From Methanolobus psychrophilus R15 (GTDB taxonomy: Archaea > Halobacteriota > Methanosarcinia > Methanosarcinales > Methanosarcinaceae), in NCBI GenBank assembly GCA_000306725.1, contig CP003083.1:1178001-1242000 (forward strand): a DNA stretch of 64,000 nt. Reading direction: 5' to 3'. Position 1 is the first letter of the stretch. The number at the start of each line of letters is the position of its first letter. A model generated the notes under the pieces. That model was not told where the DNA came from. It worked only from the letters and a program-made list of their open reading frames with translations, and ran no database searches. Positions 9,677 through 19,199 of the stretch are shown one piece after another. The position numbers and the translations under genes were made by a program.

Positions 9677-10795
9677 TTACCGGAAACGCAGCACGTTGGA
9701 TTCTTTATCGTGTATGTATATCGTGTCTGTGAACTTGACCACACCGGAACTTCCCATTGTCAGACTGTGCACCCTGGAATCACCTTCTCCAAAGAGGCTT
9801 ACTCCATTCAGGACAGAGCCGGAGGTCACTCCTGTTGCTGCAAAAATGACATCTTTTCCCGGCACAAGCCGCTCGGTATCCAGTACATCATTGATGTTCT
9901 TTTCAGTTATGCCCATCTTCTCCAGCCTTGGCATTTTCTCGGCTTTCTCCTTTGCTATTGCCTCATCGGATTTGCCGTTAGCTACGGATGGAAGCACCAG
10001 GCGAGCCAGTATCTTACCACCGAGACACTTTAATGCTGCTGCTGTCAGGACCGCTTCCCCGGAACCACCGGACCCGAGTACCATATGCACACCAGAGCCT
10101 CTTATTGCGGTTGCCACTCCGGGCATCAGGTCGCCGTCGCTCACAAGATTCACACGAGCTCCGGCTTCACGTATCTCTTTTATTTTCTGCTCATGCCTTG
10201 TCCTCTCAAGGATGACAACAACCAGTTCATCAATGCTCCTGTCAAGCGCCTTAGCAACAATACGAAGGTTATGCAGCACAGGTGCGTCAAGATCGATCCG
10301 TTCATCAGGGTGCTCTTTCTCATATTTCACGACCTGCGGCCCCACGACTATTTTATCCATGTAGATGTCCGGGCCGTGGAAAAGTCCGTCTCTTTCTGCC
10401 ATAGCCATGACAGCTATGGCGCCGGGGATACCGTTGGCTGCAAGGTTGGTACCTTCAAGGGGATCCACAGCGATGTCAACCTCAACACCTTCTTTCCATG
10501 TCCCCACCTTTTCCCCTATAAAGAGCATGGGAGCTTCATCCCGTTCTCCTTCACCGATCTTTATAATGCCCCTCATGTCAAGACAGTTCAGCATTCTTCT
10601 CATGGCTTCTACTGACACCTCATCGCAGAAGTTCTTCTCCCCGCGGCCTATCTGGTAAGAAGCTGCAATCGCTGCGGCTTCGGTCACATGAAGTAATCTG
10701 GGCAGCAGGTTGCTTTCAATAGGGCCTGCGCCATTGATCATTTCTTCAGCGGTTTTCGGATGAGTTATAATATTTTCTATACAATCGTCTTTCAT
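9677..10795 (-). CDS. glpX: Fructose-1,6-bisphosphatase class II (GlpX)
   Basis: A 372-residue GlpX-type phosphatase that hydrolyses fructose 1,6-bisphosphate to fructose 6-phosphate in gluconeogenesis. Metal/substrate motifs are visible: KIGEGERDEAPML, VDPLEGTNLAANG, VLGSGGSGEAVLTAAALKCLGG, and GVTSGSVLNGV near the C-terminus. Length is slightly above the bacterial norm (about 330) because of an N-terminal extension. GlpX is typical of bacteria; many archaea rely on the bifunctional class V FBP aldolase/phosphatase, so this may be an old acquisition. A class I type aldolase gene (25065-25988) could act in the same pathway. It is followed after 8 bases by the methylthiotransferase gene. Confidence 0.92.
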   Translation of the reverse strand: MKDDCIENIITHPKTAEEMINGAGPIESNLLPRLLHVTEAAAIAASYQIGRGEKNFCDEVSVEAMRRMLNCLDMRGIIKIGEGERDEAPMLFIGEKVGTWKEGVEVDIAVDPLEGTNLAANGIPGAIAVMAMAERDGLFHGPDIYMDKIVVGPQVVKYEKEHPDERIDLDAPVLHNLRIVAKALDRSIDELVVVILERTRHEQKIKEIREAGARVNLVSDGDLMPGVATAIRGSGVHMVLGSGGSGEAVLTAAALKCLGGKILARLVLPSVANGKSDEAIAKEKAEKMPRLEKMGITEKNINDVLDTERLVPGKDVIFAATGVTSGSVLNGVSLFGEGDSRVHSLTMGSSGVVKFTDTIYIHDKESNVLRFR

Positions 10796-10894
10796 AGGAT
10801 CATCTTCATTGTTCGGTAATTGTTATGATTAACAAGTGATTTGAGCAACAGTGTTCGTGATAACTATATTAGTGTTCCCGGTTTAAAAGTTAAA

Positions 10895-11404
10895 CTACTT
10901 TAGTACATCAATAAGAGCAACCCTCTCTATTACCAGATCCGGTATCATTTCCTCTCCGGTTGCTTCTATCTCCTTTTCGGTTATATCAAACTGTGAGATT
11001 ATGCTGTCCCGCTTCCGGGAGGAATAGCTTATGACATCCTTTTCGCTAATCATACTCCTCAGAGACTCCATTGACCTGTTCACTCCTTCGGTATCGCCTA
11101 TTATCACAAAAACAAGGTCCATGTCCCCCTCATGCACTCCCATTGAGAATGCCTCCTCTATCTGTCTCTTCCCTGATGCATATCTCATTATCTCGATACC
11201 GGGGTCCTTGGCAGCGTTGTAGTTCTCCTCGATTGCCCGCAAGGCCTTCCGCACAGCAAAACTGACATGCTTCTCTCCTGCCACCTTTCCAGCATCCATT
11301 GCCTGTATTACCGTGCTGTTCGCTGATGCGATAGATGATATCTGGCCCAGGAATTCAGGCACTTTCCTGATGTACGTGCTGCCTCCGAGTATCTGGAACG
11401 ACAT
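10895..11404 (-). CDS. cgi121: KEOPS complex subunit Cgi121
   Basis: A 169-residue protein matching archaeal Cgi121, which binds Bud32 and the tRNA CCA end in the KEOPS complex that makes t6A37. Recognised by the overall pattern, especially YASGKRQIEEAFSMGVHEG followed by a hydrophobic strand and GDTEGVN. I place the start at ATG 11404 (MSFQILGGS); an in-frame TTG at 11473 would add 23 residues that do not resemble the family, and a TATA-like ATATTTAT lies only just upstream of that TTG. The gene is divergent from leuS. Confidence 0.8.
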   Translation of the reverse strand: MSFQILGGSTYIRKVPEFLGQISSIASANSTVIQAMDAGKVAGEKHVSFAVRKALRAIEENYNAAKDPGIEIMRYASGKRQIEEAFSMGVHEGDMDLVFVIIGDTEGVNRSMESLRSMISEKDVISYSSRKRDSIISQFDITEKEIEATGEEMIPDLVIERVALIDVLK

Positions 11405-11669
11405 AGGCTGAAATTGGATTCCTTTTGAATAAGTGTATCGGTGGAATTTGAAGGAAGAACAGGAAATCTTCAAAACCCTGCTCGATAAATATTTGCGTGT
11501 ATTTTATTTAGGTTGGTACTTATTACAAATATAAACCTGCATGTATAGACAAAAAGGATAAGAGAAAGGTTGTCCTTTCAAAATTAAACACATAAAGTTA
11601 ATATCTGCAGCTGATAAGTAGAAAAAAGATTCATTAAGGATTTATGTCCGGCGTGAGAAGGTGCGAACA

Positions 11670-14561
11670 ATGGAACAGGATTATGATCCGCAGGGAATAG
11701 AAGTAAAATGGCAGAGCCGTTGGGATGAGAGCCGGATTTTCGAACCGGAACCGGATGAGAGGGATAAGTATTTCATAACAATCCCCTACCCGTACCTGAA
11801 CGGCAACTTACACGCCGGACACACAAGGACATTCACAATAGGGGATGTGCTTGCAAGGCACAGAAGGATGCTGGGATACAATGTGCTCTACCCCATGGGT
11901 TTCCACGTTACGGGAACTCCTATTGTGGGCCTTGCGGAGCTTATCGCAAACCGGGACCCTCAGACCATGGATGTGTATTCAAGGCTGCACGGAATCCCGG
12001 AAGATATCCTGCACACACTTGACACTCCCGAGAAGATCGTGGACTACTTCAAGGTAGAGGCCGAGATAGCGATGCGTTCCATAGGTTATTCCATCGACTG
12101 GCGCAGGAAGTTCACAACCACTGACCCGACATACAAGAAATTCATTGAATGGCAGTTCAACCTGCTCCATGAAAAAGGACTTATCGTCAAGGGTGCGCAT
12201 CCGGTAAAATGGTGCCCCCATGACAAGAACCCTGTTGAAGACCACGACATCCTTCACGGCGAGGAAGCCACCATTGTGGATTTCACCCTTGTCAAGTTCG
12301 AGCACGACGGAATGATACTTCCATGTGCGACGCTGCGGCCTGAAACAATATTCGGTGTCACTAACCTCTGGGTCAACCCGGATATAGAGCATGTCAAGCT
12401 CATGGTAAGTAAGGATGGGAAAGAAGAGTTATGGGTCGTCAGCAAGGAAGCTTACGACAAACTCACTTATACCGACAGGGATGTCGAACTTATAGGCAAT
12501 GTGCCCTCTGGATCACTTATAGGTATCAAGGCGAAGAATCCCCTTACAGGGAAAGAGGTTATCACGCTGCCGGCATCCTTCGTGAAGGGCGGCAACGGAA
12601 GTGGTATCGTAATGAGTGTGCCCGCCCATGCACCTTATGACTACCTGGCTCTCAGGGACCTCTACGACAAAGACCTGACAGTATATGGTATCAAAGAAAA
12701 TCTAAGAGATATTGGACTCATATCGCTCATCGAGGTAAAGGATTTCGGAGAATATCCTGCAGTTGACGCAGTCACACAGCTGGGAGTCGCAGATCAGAAG
12801 GACCCAAAAGCCGAAGAGGCGACCAAGCTTGTGTACCGCAGGGAGTTTCACGGAGGCGTACTGAAGGAAAATACAGGCAAATATGCAGGTATTGCGGTTT
12901 CCAAGATCAAGGATGTGCTCACCAGGGACCTTCTTGAACAGGGCATAGGCGAAGTGTTCTATGAGTTCAGTGAGCCTGTGGTCTGCCGGTGCGGCACTCC
13001 CTGTGTTGTCAACATGGTAAAAGGACAGTGGTTCCTCAACTATTCAAGTCCTCAATGGAAGGACAAGGTATACAGATGCCTCGAGAAGATGGAGATAATC
13101 CCTGAAGAGATCAGGGTCGAATTCAATAATAAGGTAGACTGGCTCAAGGATAAGGCATGCGCCAGGAAGAAAGGGCTTGGGACAAAACTGCCTTTTGACA
13201 AGGAATGGCTCATAGAGTCACTGGGTGATTCGACCATCTATATGTCCTATTATATCACAAACAAGTTCTTTTCCCAAGGAATCAGCCCCGAGCAGCTCAC
13301 ACCAAAGCTTTTTGATTACGTACTCCTTGGCAAAGGCACTCTTCAGGAGACAGCCATCGATACCGGACTCAATGAGCAACTTATCGCCCGCATGAAAGCT
13401 GACCTGGATTACTGGTACCCTGTGGACCTGCGCTCATCCGGAAAGGACCTCGTGCCAAATCACCTGCTTTTCTTCCTCTTCCACCACGTAGCCATCTTTG
13501 AAGAGGACAAATGGCCACAAGCCCTTGCTGTCAATGGTTTTGTGTCCCTTGAAGGACAGAAGATGAGCAAGTCCAAGGGTCCGATCCTTACCATGACGGA
13601 AGCTGTCACCACCTATGGTGCCGACATCACACGCATGTACATTCTCTCCAGCGCGGAACAGACACAGGATGCTGACTGGAGAAACGCAGGAGTAGAGAGC
13701 GCCAAGAAACAGGTTGAGAGATTCTACAAACTTGCGGCTGAAATTATCGTATCCGGTGCAAGATCAGGATCAGAAGGAGAACTTAAGCTCATAGACCGCT
13801 GGATGCTCAGCAGACTGCAGCAGTTCGTCAGGGAAACCAACAACAACATGACATCAATCAGAACAAGAGGCGCACTTCAGAGCGCATTCTTCCTGCTGTA
13901 CAACGATGTCAAGTGGTACCAGAGGCGCGGCGGAAGTGCGGTGCTATACGATGTGCTTGACACATGGGTCCGGCTGATGGCACCTTTCACACCCCACATT
14001 TGCGAAGAGATCTGGTCTTCAATGGGGCATCAGGAAGGGGATTTCATATCACTTGCACCATATCCGATATTCTGTCCCAGATTCGTCGATCACGATGCTG
14101 AACTTGCCGAGGAACTTGTCTGCAACACCCTGTCGGATATAGAAGAGATCATTAAGGTCACTAAGATCACTCCAAAGAAAGTGGTGCTCTATGCATCCCC
14201 TGAATGGAAGACAAAAGCATTCAAGCTCGCTATCGACATGCTCCGGGAAGGAGAACTCAACCCGGGTAAGCTTATCAAGACACTTATGGCAGAACCTGAG
14301 AACCGTGCCTACGGGAAGGAGATACCAAAGTATGTGCAAAAACTTGTTCCTGACATAACCAGTATGAAGACTGAAAGGTTTGAGATGCTGCATGAATTCA
14401 ACCTTGACGAGAAAAACATACTACAGGAAAACTGCGATTGTCTGGCACATGAACTGGGATGTCCTATTGAGGTTTATTCTGCGGACTCACCTGAGTTTGA
14501 TCCGGAGAACAAGTCAAAGTTTGCAGCGCCTCTGAGGCCTGCAATATACCTTGAGCAGTAA
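11670..14561 (+). CDS. leuS: Leucyl-tRNA synthetase (archaeal type)
   Basis: A class I synthetase of 963 residues that charges tRNA-Leu. The HIGH motif is HAGH (residues 48-51, after PYPYLNGNL) and the KMSKS motif is intact at about residues 631-635. A CP1 editing insertion lies between them (RPETIFGVTNLWV, PAHAPYDY). The C-terminal part contains the anticodon-binding helical domain (FTPHICEEIWSSMG) and an archaeal extension. ATG 11670 is chosen because AAGGTG lies 6 bases upstream; the in-frame GTG at 11661 overlaps that site. A hairpin terminator follows the stop codon. Confidence 0.97.
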   Translation: MEQDYDPQGIEVKWQSRWDESRIFEPEPDERDKYFITIPYPYLNGNLHAGHTRTFTIGDVLARHRRMLGYNVLYPMGFHVTGTPIVGLAELIANRDPQTMDVYSRLHGIPEDILHTLDTPEKIVDYFKVEAEIAMRSIGYSIDWRRKFTTTDPTYKKFIEWQFNLLHEKGLIVKGAHPVKWCPHDKNPVEDHDILHGEEATIVDFTLVKFEHDGMILPCATLRPETIFGVTNLWVNPDIEHVKLMVSKDGKEELWVVSKEAYDKLTYTDRDVELIGNVPSGSLIGIKAKNPLTGKEVITLPASFVKGGNGSGIVMSVPAHAPYDYLALRDLYDKDLTVYGIKENLRDIGLISLIEVKDFGEYPAVDAVTQLGVADQKDPKAEEATKLVYRREFHGGVLKENTGKYAGIAVSKIKDVLTRDLLEQGIGEVFYEFSEPVVCRCGTPCVVNMVKGQWFLNYSSPQWKDKVYRCLEKMEIIPEEIRVEFNNKVDWLKDKACARKKGLGTKLPFDKEWLIESLGDSTIYMSYYITNKFFSQGISPEQLTPKLFDYVLLGKGTLQETAIDTGLNEQLIARMKADLDYWYPVDLRSSGKDLVPNHLLFFLFHHVAIFEEDKWPQALAVNGFVSLEGQKMSKSKGPILTMTEAVTTYGADITRMYILSSAEQTQDADWRNAGVESAKKQVERFYKLAAEIIVSGARSGSEGELKLIDRWMLSRLQQFVRETNNNMTSIRTRGALQSAFFLLYNDVKWYQRRGGSAVLYDVLDTWVRLMAPFTPHICEEIWSSMGHQEGDFISLAPYPIFCPRFVDHDAELAEELVCNTLSDIEEIIKVTKITPKKVVLYASPEWKTKAFKLAIDMLREGELNPGKLIKTLMAEPENRAYGKEIPKYVQKLVPDITSMKTERFEMLHEFNLDEKNILQENCDCLAHELGCPIEVYSADSPEFDPENKSKFAAPLRPAIYLEQ

Positions 14562-14568
14562 CATCGAA

Positions 14569-14595
14569 GGCACATTAGAGACTTATTTATGTGCC
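14569..14595 (+). terminator. Terminator of leuS
   Basis: An inverted repeat GGCACAT / ATGTGCC with a 13-base loop starts 8 bases after the leuS stop and is followed by CTTCTTTTTT. Confidence 0.6.
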
Positions 14596-14648
14596 CCTTC
14601 TTTTTTAAAAAGCCTATTAAAAGGCACTCTGACAGGTGGTAAATAGAT

Positions 14649-14660
14649 ATATATTTAAAA
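14649..14660 (+). promoter_or_regulatory. TATA-like box for the downstream histidine kinase
   Basis: The AT run ATATATTTAAAA is centred about 23-25 bases before the ATG at 14678, the usual archaeal distance from TATA box to transcription start. No Shine-Dalgarno lies before the ATG. Together these suggest a leaderless transcript. Confidence 0.45.
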
Positions 14661-14677
14661 AGCATTTATAATAGTTG

Positions 14678-15778
14678 ATGCATATTATCTATGAAAGAAA
14701 AAACCTAGTGCCAGCATTTCAAAAGATAATAGGCACCGCCTTTGGTATTATCCTTATCATATCACTCCTTTTACTCCCAACGCAGCCGGTCTTTGCAGAG
14801 CCACAAATTTCGACAGGCTCCGGCGGGGAGAATCGCATTGAAGAGGCATACCAGGAATCAGGACAAACTATATCCACAAATGCTTCTTCATCAGGACTGT
14901 ACACATGGGAAAGCCCGATGTGGCTTAAATTGTCTGTAGGGATAGGCGGAAGCCTTCTCCTGTTACTGATAATATTGAGCTTTGTATTGAGAGATAAAAT
15001 AGAGAAAAAGACCCTGGAGCTCAATTCAAAGAACAGACAGCTTGAGATAGAGGTCAGAGAGAGAAAGATTGCGGAAGATAAACTGAAGAACTATTCTGCG
15101 CAGCTCAAGAATTCCAATGAACTGAAAGATCTGTTTACCGATATCCTCAGGCATGATCTTATCAACCCCGCAACTGTGATCAAAGGCTATGTAGAGTATC
15201 TGATCGAATACGAGAATGATACAAAAAAGATCACTGCACTAAAAACCATAGAGCGTAATAACCTTAAACTCATCCAGATGATAGAGAACGCTGCAAGTCT
15301 TGCAAAACTGGAGAACGTTGAAGAGCTGGAATTTGAGGAAATGGATCTCAGAGCGATCCTTGAAGAGGTCGTAGAGGGTCTGCAACCAAAAGCGGATGAT
15401 AAGGATATGCATATAGAGTTCGTCCCGGGGGGGAATTATCCTGCACAGGTAAACAGGATAGTAGAGGAAGTTTTTTCCAATCTCATAGCGAACAGCATTA
15501 AGTACTCTCCTCCTGCAAGCATGATCGGGATAGATGTGTGTACCCTGAATGATAAGTACTGGAAGATATCAGTCGTAGATAACGGTTCCGGCATTTCGGA
15601 CGATGATAAAACTTATATTTTTGACCGCTTCAAGCGTGCGGAAAAAACAAACATAAAAGGGACCGGACTTGGACTTGCAATTGCCAAGCGCATAATAGAA
15701 CTGCATGATGGACAGATAGGAGTGCAAGACAATCCTTCCGGAACAGGATCTGTTTTCTGGGTCACCCTGCACAGGTAA
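14678..15778 (+). CDS. Membrane-bound sensor histidine kinase (orphan)
   Basis: A 366-residue sensor kinase. Two hydrophobic segments (about residues 18-38 and 87-105) flank an extracellular loop of only about 50 residues. A coiled coil (EKKTLELNSKNRQLEIE) follows, then a HisKA domain with H-box LRHDLINP, N-box NLIANSIKYSP, G1 DNGSGI, F-box FDRFKR and G2 GTGLGLAIAKR. The chemistry is ATP-dependent His autophosphorylation; the partner is unknown because no response regulator gene is present nearby, common for methanosarcinal kinases. The loop is too small for a standard sensory fold. Confidence 0.9.
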   Translation: MHIIYERKNLVPAFQKIIGTAFGIILIISLLLLPTQPVFAEPQISTGSGGENRIEEAYQESGQTISTNASSSGLYTWESPMWLKLSVGIGGSLLLLLIILSFVLRDKIEKKTLELNSKNRQLEIEVRERKIAEDKLKNYSAQLKNSNELKDLFTDILRHDLINPATVIKGYVEYLIEYENDTKKITALKTIERNNLKLIQMIENAASLAKLENVEELEFEEMDLRAILEEVVEGLQPKADDKDMHIEFVPGGNYPAQVNRIVEEVFSNLIANSIKYSPPASMIGIDVCTLNDKYWKISVVDNGSGISDDDKTYIFDRFKRAEKTNIKGTGLGLAIAKRIIELHDGQIGVQDNPSGTGSVFWVTLHR

Positions 15779-15794
15779 AAATGTTGATAGAAAT

Positions 15795-16598
15795 TCAGTA
15801 GAGATTCTCTCTGCGATCCTTGAAAACAGTTATCTCCTCTCTGATCTTTGACGTCTCAGCTATGTCAATAACATGTAACAGTATGCACTCATCCCCTCCT
15901 GCTTCCTGCATGATCTGCCCTGAAGCATCCACGATCACAGAACCTCCGAAGAAAGAGGTATCCCCGCTTTCACCTGTGCGGTTGCAGGCAATGTGAGGTA
16001 TCTGATTCTCTATTGCTCTGGCCATTGCTAATGTCCTCCATACATGGTGCCGGGATTTTGGGAACTGTGCGACTGTGATAAGGATATCTGACCCGGAGAG
16101 AGAAAGCTTTCTCGCGACTTCCGGGAATCTCAGTTCATAACATATCTCAAGCCCGATGATGAGGTCATGGCTCCTGAGCCTGCAGGGGGATATGTTATCA
16201 CCTGACAGGAAATATTGCCTTTCTCTCTTGAAAGGATGTGTTTTGCGATATGTGCCCGTAATTTCCCCGGATTCTATGCAAATCCCGAGATTGTAATAAC
16301 TTCCGGCAGGTGCACTCCTGTCCTGAGGCAGCTCCTTTTCGAGAATGGAGGTGATTATCACACAATCATGCTTCCGGGAAAGATCCTGGAGCATACTGAC
16401 TGTCAGGCCGGTGATTGTCTCAGCGGAGGCTTCCATATCATCATAGCAGAAGCCTGTGGAGAATAATTCAGGCAGGACCAGCAATTTGGCGCCTTTTGAT
16501 ATAGCCTGCTCTGCCATCAAAATTGCCTTGTGCAGGTTCTCATCTTTACTGCAGAGGCTTACATCCATCTGTATACAGGCAACCGTTATTTGCGTCAT
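15795..16598 (-). CDS. Carbon-nitrogen hydrolase, nitrilase superfamily (omega-amidase-like)
   Basis: A 267-residue cytoplasmic amidohydrolase. The Glu-Lys-Cys triad is complete: E in LVLPELFSTGF, K in GTYRKTHPF, C in LEICYELRFPE. The ELRFPE and YRKTHPF contexts resemble the omega-amidase/NIT2-YafV branch, which hydrolyses alpha-ketoglutaramate or similar amides, but the substrate cannot be fixed from sequence. It lies 33 bases downstream of the 16632-17249 gene and is probably cotranscribed with it. No clear ribosome site is seen at the start. Confidence 0.85.
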   Translation of the reverse strand: MTQITVACIQMDVSLCSKDENLHKAILMAEQAISKGAKLLVLPELFSTGFCYDDMEASAETITGLTVSMLQDLSRKHDCVIITSILEKELPQDRSAPAGSYYNLGICIESGEITGTYRKTHPFKRERQYFLSGDNISPCRLRSHDLIIGLEICYELRFPEVARKLSLSGSDILITVAQFPKSRHHVWRTLAMARAIENQIPHIACNRTGESGDTSFFGGSVIVDASGQIMQEAGGDECILLHVIDIAETSKIREEITVFKDRRENLY

Positions 16599-16631
16599 TT
16601 GGCAGTCGTGGGCAGTGCTCGTAAAAGAGTA

Positions 16632-17249
16632 TTAGCCAAAATCATTGATAGTCGTTTTCTTTGTACGGGGAGTCAGGCCGCTTATATCCACAGATAATTT
16701 CAACATCTTCAGAAGAAGATGATTGGAGTGTTTGAGAAGCTCACTGCTCAACTGGTCACACTCATAGGCAGGGTCTGAGCCCAAGATAGTAAATTTTGTT
16801 ATGCTTGCAGCATATTCTTTCAGGTTCTCGTTCCGGGACTCTTTTATAGCACGGCCGGATCGGGAAAGACAGTCATTTATGTTCTTGGAACCAAAGCCTA
16901 TCTTCTGAAGTTCTTCCTTGAATACAGGCCTGTCAAGTATGTTTGTAATAACATACACTGCGACCGGTAAAGCGAATTCAGGTTCAAAGGATTTCATTTC
17001 TCTGGAAATAAGGGAATAGATATCAGGCAGCGTATTCTCGCCTTTTGTTTCTATTTTCATATAAACTTTAGAAGGAGGAATATCCACTTCATTCAACTTC
17101 TTCAGGTCGCGGAGAGCACGCAGATAACCGGTCATCACAAGCCGATGCTCATTGATCCCTATTTCCTTTAACTCACGAGTGATGGCACTTATGGAAAGTT
17201 GTTTACCTTCCAGAGTTTCATTTACATGGGAGTAGAGATTTTCGGACAT
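16632..17249 (-). CDS. Conserved hypothetical protein, probably helix-turn-helix at the N-terminus
   Basis: I do not recognise this 205-residue protein. It is soluble, charged and mostly alpha-helical. Residues 15-50 (ISAITRELKEIGINEHRLVMTGYLRALRDLKKL) have the look of a winged-helix or effector-binding helical bundle. The middle contains a hydrophobic segment (FALPVAVYVITNIL) too short and polar-flanked to be a confident membrane helix. GGTGCG lies 7 bases before the ATG. It is cotranscribed with the nitrilase-family gene, which is the only clue to function. Confidence 0.7.
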   Translation of the reverse strand: MSENLYSHVNETLEGKQLSISAITRELKEIGINEHRLVMTGYLRALRDLKKLNEVDIPPSKVYMKIETKGENTLPDIYSLISREMKSFEPEFALPVAVYVITNILDRPVFKEELQKIGFGSKNINDCLSRSGRAIKESRNENLKEYAASITKFTILGSDPAYECDQLSSELLKHSNHLLLKMLKLSVDISGLTPRTKKTTINDFG

Positions 17250-17518
17250 GTTTTTCGCACCATTATTGATAACAAATCTGAATATACATAGCGTTTTAAG
17301 TTCTTAACGATTTTGGCAAGAGGCAGCTATAAAAACAATTACTTATATTAAAAGTGAACCTTATTGTAATATGGAAAAACAAGCTTTAACAGGATAAGCT
17401 CCGCCATAAAATTATTGCAACCTGACGTAGAGCGTTCACTTAATTTTAGAATATTAGTCATTTGAATTTATTACGGCAGCTGATGGCGCTGCCCTTATCA
17501 TCTAATAGGAGGAGGCAA

Positions 17519-18553
17519 ATGCATCTACACACCTTTACCAAAACACCAACCATACCCGTTGAGGTCACTGAGCGGTCTTTAAGTGATTTGACCGATGCCA
17601 TGCAGTACACCGGATTCCAGGGGCGTAAGCTTGCAGAGTCCGTGAAAGCCTGGGAAAATATGTTCAAGGAAGACGGGGTTACTATCTTCATGGGGCTGAG
17701 TGGGGCGATGGTGCCTGCAGGAATGCGCAACATCATTACCTATCTGATAGAGAACCGGCTGATAGACTGCCTCGTAAGCACAGGAGCTAACATTTTTCAT
17801 GATTGTCACGAGGCCCTCGGGCTTAAACATTATGTGGGTTCACATATAGCAGATGACTGCGAGCTTCTGGGACATGGTATTGACAGGATATATGATGTGT
17901 TCGCCTATGAGGAGGAGTTCAGGAATACCGATCACTTTGTAGCTGACTTTGCCAAAAAACATGATGGTAAGACATATTCCTCACGTGAGTTCATACAGCT
18001 GCTCGGTAAAGAGATATCCGAGAAGGGCAACAAGAACTCGATAATAGTAAGCGCATACAAGCACAACGTCCCTATTTTCATTCCAGCGCTGTCTGACAGC
18101 TCGATCGGTATCGGACTTACAATAGCAAGAAGGAACGGCTGTAATATCAATATCGACCAGATCAAGGACGTCGACGAGATCACGCAGATGGTTGAGGCAT
18201 CCGAAAAGACAGGTGTCGTATACGTCGGGGGCGGCGTGCCCAAGAATTTCATCCAGCAGACGGAGGTAGTTGCGTCCATAATGGGGCATGAAGTAGCCGG
18301 GCATGAGTACGCGATACAATATACGACCGATGCACCCCACTGGGGCGGGCTATCGGGTTGTACTTTCGATGAGGCCGTATCCTGGGGAAAGATCTCCAAG
18401 GAAGCAAAAAAGGTCCAGGTATTTGTTGACGCGACTATCGCACTTCCTATCGTGACACATGCACTTAACGAAAAAACTAAGGGCTACAAGCGTAAAATCC
18501 CTTGTTTTGAGTGGAATGGCGATGGTGCAGAACTGCATTTTGAAACTCATTGA
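17519..18553 (+). CDS. Deoxyhypusine synthase family protein (divergent paralogue)
   Basis: A 344-residue NAD-dependent enzyme of the deoxyhypusine synthase family, which transfers an aminobutyl group from spermidine; true DHS modifies aIF5A, while divergent members are linked to homospermidine formation. Family signatures seen are GFQGRKLAESVKAWENM, GLSGAMVPAGM, STGANIFHDCHEALG, VGGGVPKNF and DEAVSWGKI with the catalytic Lys at residue 291. The canonical EFDGSDSGA segment just before it is replaced by PHWGGLSGCTF, so substrate use may differ. ATG 17519 has a strong AGGAGG ribosome site 5 bases away. It stands alone between divergent and unrelated genes. Confidence 0.88.
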   Translation: MHLHTFTKTPTIPVEVTERSLSDLTDAMQYTGFQGRKLAESVKAWENMFKEDGVTIFMGLSGAMVPAGMRNIITYLIENRLIDCLVSTGANIFHDCHEALGLKHYVGSHIADDCELLGHGIDRIYDVFAYEEEFRNTDHFVADFAKKHDGKTYSSREFIQLLGKEISEKGNKNSIIVSAYKHNVPIFIPALSDSSIGIGLTIARRNGCNINIDQIKDVDEITQMVEASEKTGVVYVGGGVPKNFIQQTEVVASIMGHEVAGHEYAIQYTTDAPHWGGLSGCTFDEAVSWGKISKEAKKVQVFVDATIALPIVTHALNEKTKGYKRKIPCFEWNGDGAELHFETH

Positions 18554-18686
18554 AAACAAAACACATTTATTCCTCAAAAGCCAATATAACAGGTACTTAA
18601 TCAAACAATTATTGAGCAAGGTATAATCCCACATGAACGACGGAGAGGTTCAGTGGCTAGAATAGGTCTGTATACGAGGTAACTAA

Positions 18687-19199
18687 ATGAGTAAACGAAC
18701 AAGAATAATCAACGACCCTTCTGAACTCGTACCTCTGCTTCAGGTTTTTGGATCAAAGAGACATAAAAAAGTATTTGATGCACTTCTTAACCTATGGATG
18801 ACAAAGGATGGCCTGGAAGATATGTTGGGAACCGATGTCACGCATAGTATCAATGTCCTCAAGAAAAGCGGACTGATAGAAAGCCAATGGCACATGCCGG
18901 AGCCGGGAAAAACACCCGAGAAAGAATATCGCACATCTTATTCAAAGGTCCAGACAAACTTCCAGTGTTCCTTTGAGGATATGAGCGACATCATCATGCT
19001 GACTTTTATGCCATATGAAGAAGTGAAGGATTCAATAGAAGAACTTGAAAAATTAGTAGAGCAAGGGAACAATTCAATGAGCAGTCTTACACGGGCGCTG
19101 AACAAAAGCCCGCTGTACATACGTGCAGTAGCCAGACGCTCCGATAATTTGACTGTCATGGGACAAAGGCTGAAGATGACAGATGAGGAAAAGGAATGA
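18687..19199 (+). CDS. ArsR-type winged-helix transcriptional regulator
   Basis: A 170-residue cytoplasmic DNA-binding protein. Residues 15-60 (LLQVFGSKRHKKVFDALLNLWMTKDGLEDMLG) give an ArsR-like winged-helix fold, followed by a wing with GKTPEKEYRT and a helical C-terminus. The start has SD GAGGTAACTAA. Its stop overlaps the next start (ATGA), so the two regulators are translationally coupled. Effector and targets are unknown; no metal-binding Cys cluster is seen. Confidence 0.8.
   Translation: MSKRTRIINDPSELVPLLQVFGSKRHKKVFDALLNLWMTKDGLEDMLGTDVTHSINVLKKSGLIESQWHMPEPGKTPEKEYRTSYSKVQTNFQCSFEDMSDIIMLTFMPYEEVKDSIEELEKLVEQGNNSMSSLTRALNKSPLYIRAVARRSDNLTVMGQRLKMTDEEKE

Noticed and set aside
9240-10364. 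A 374-codon plus-strand frame across the methylthiotransferase and glpX genes
   Set aside because: It is antisense to two conserved genes and encodes no recognisable domain.
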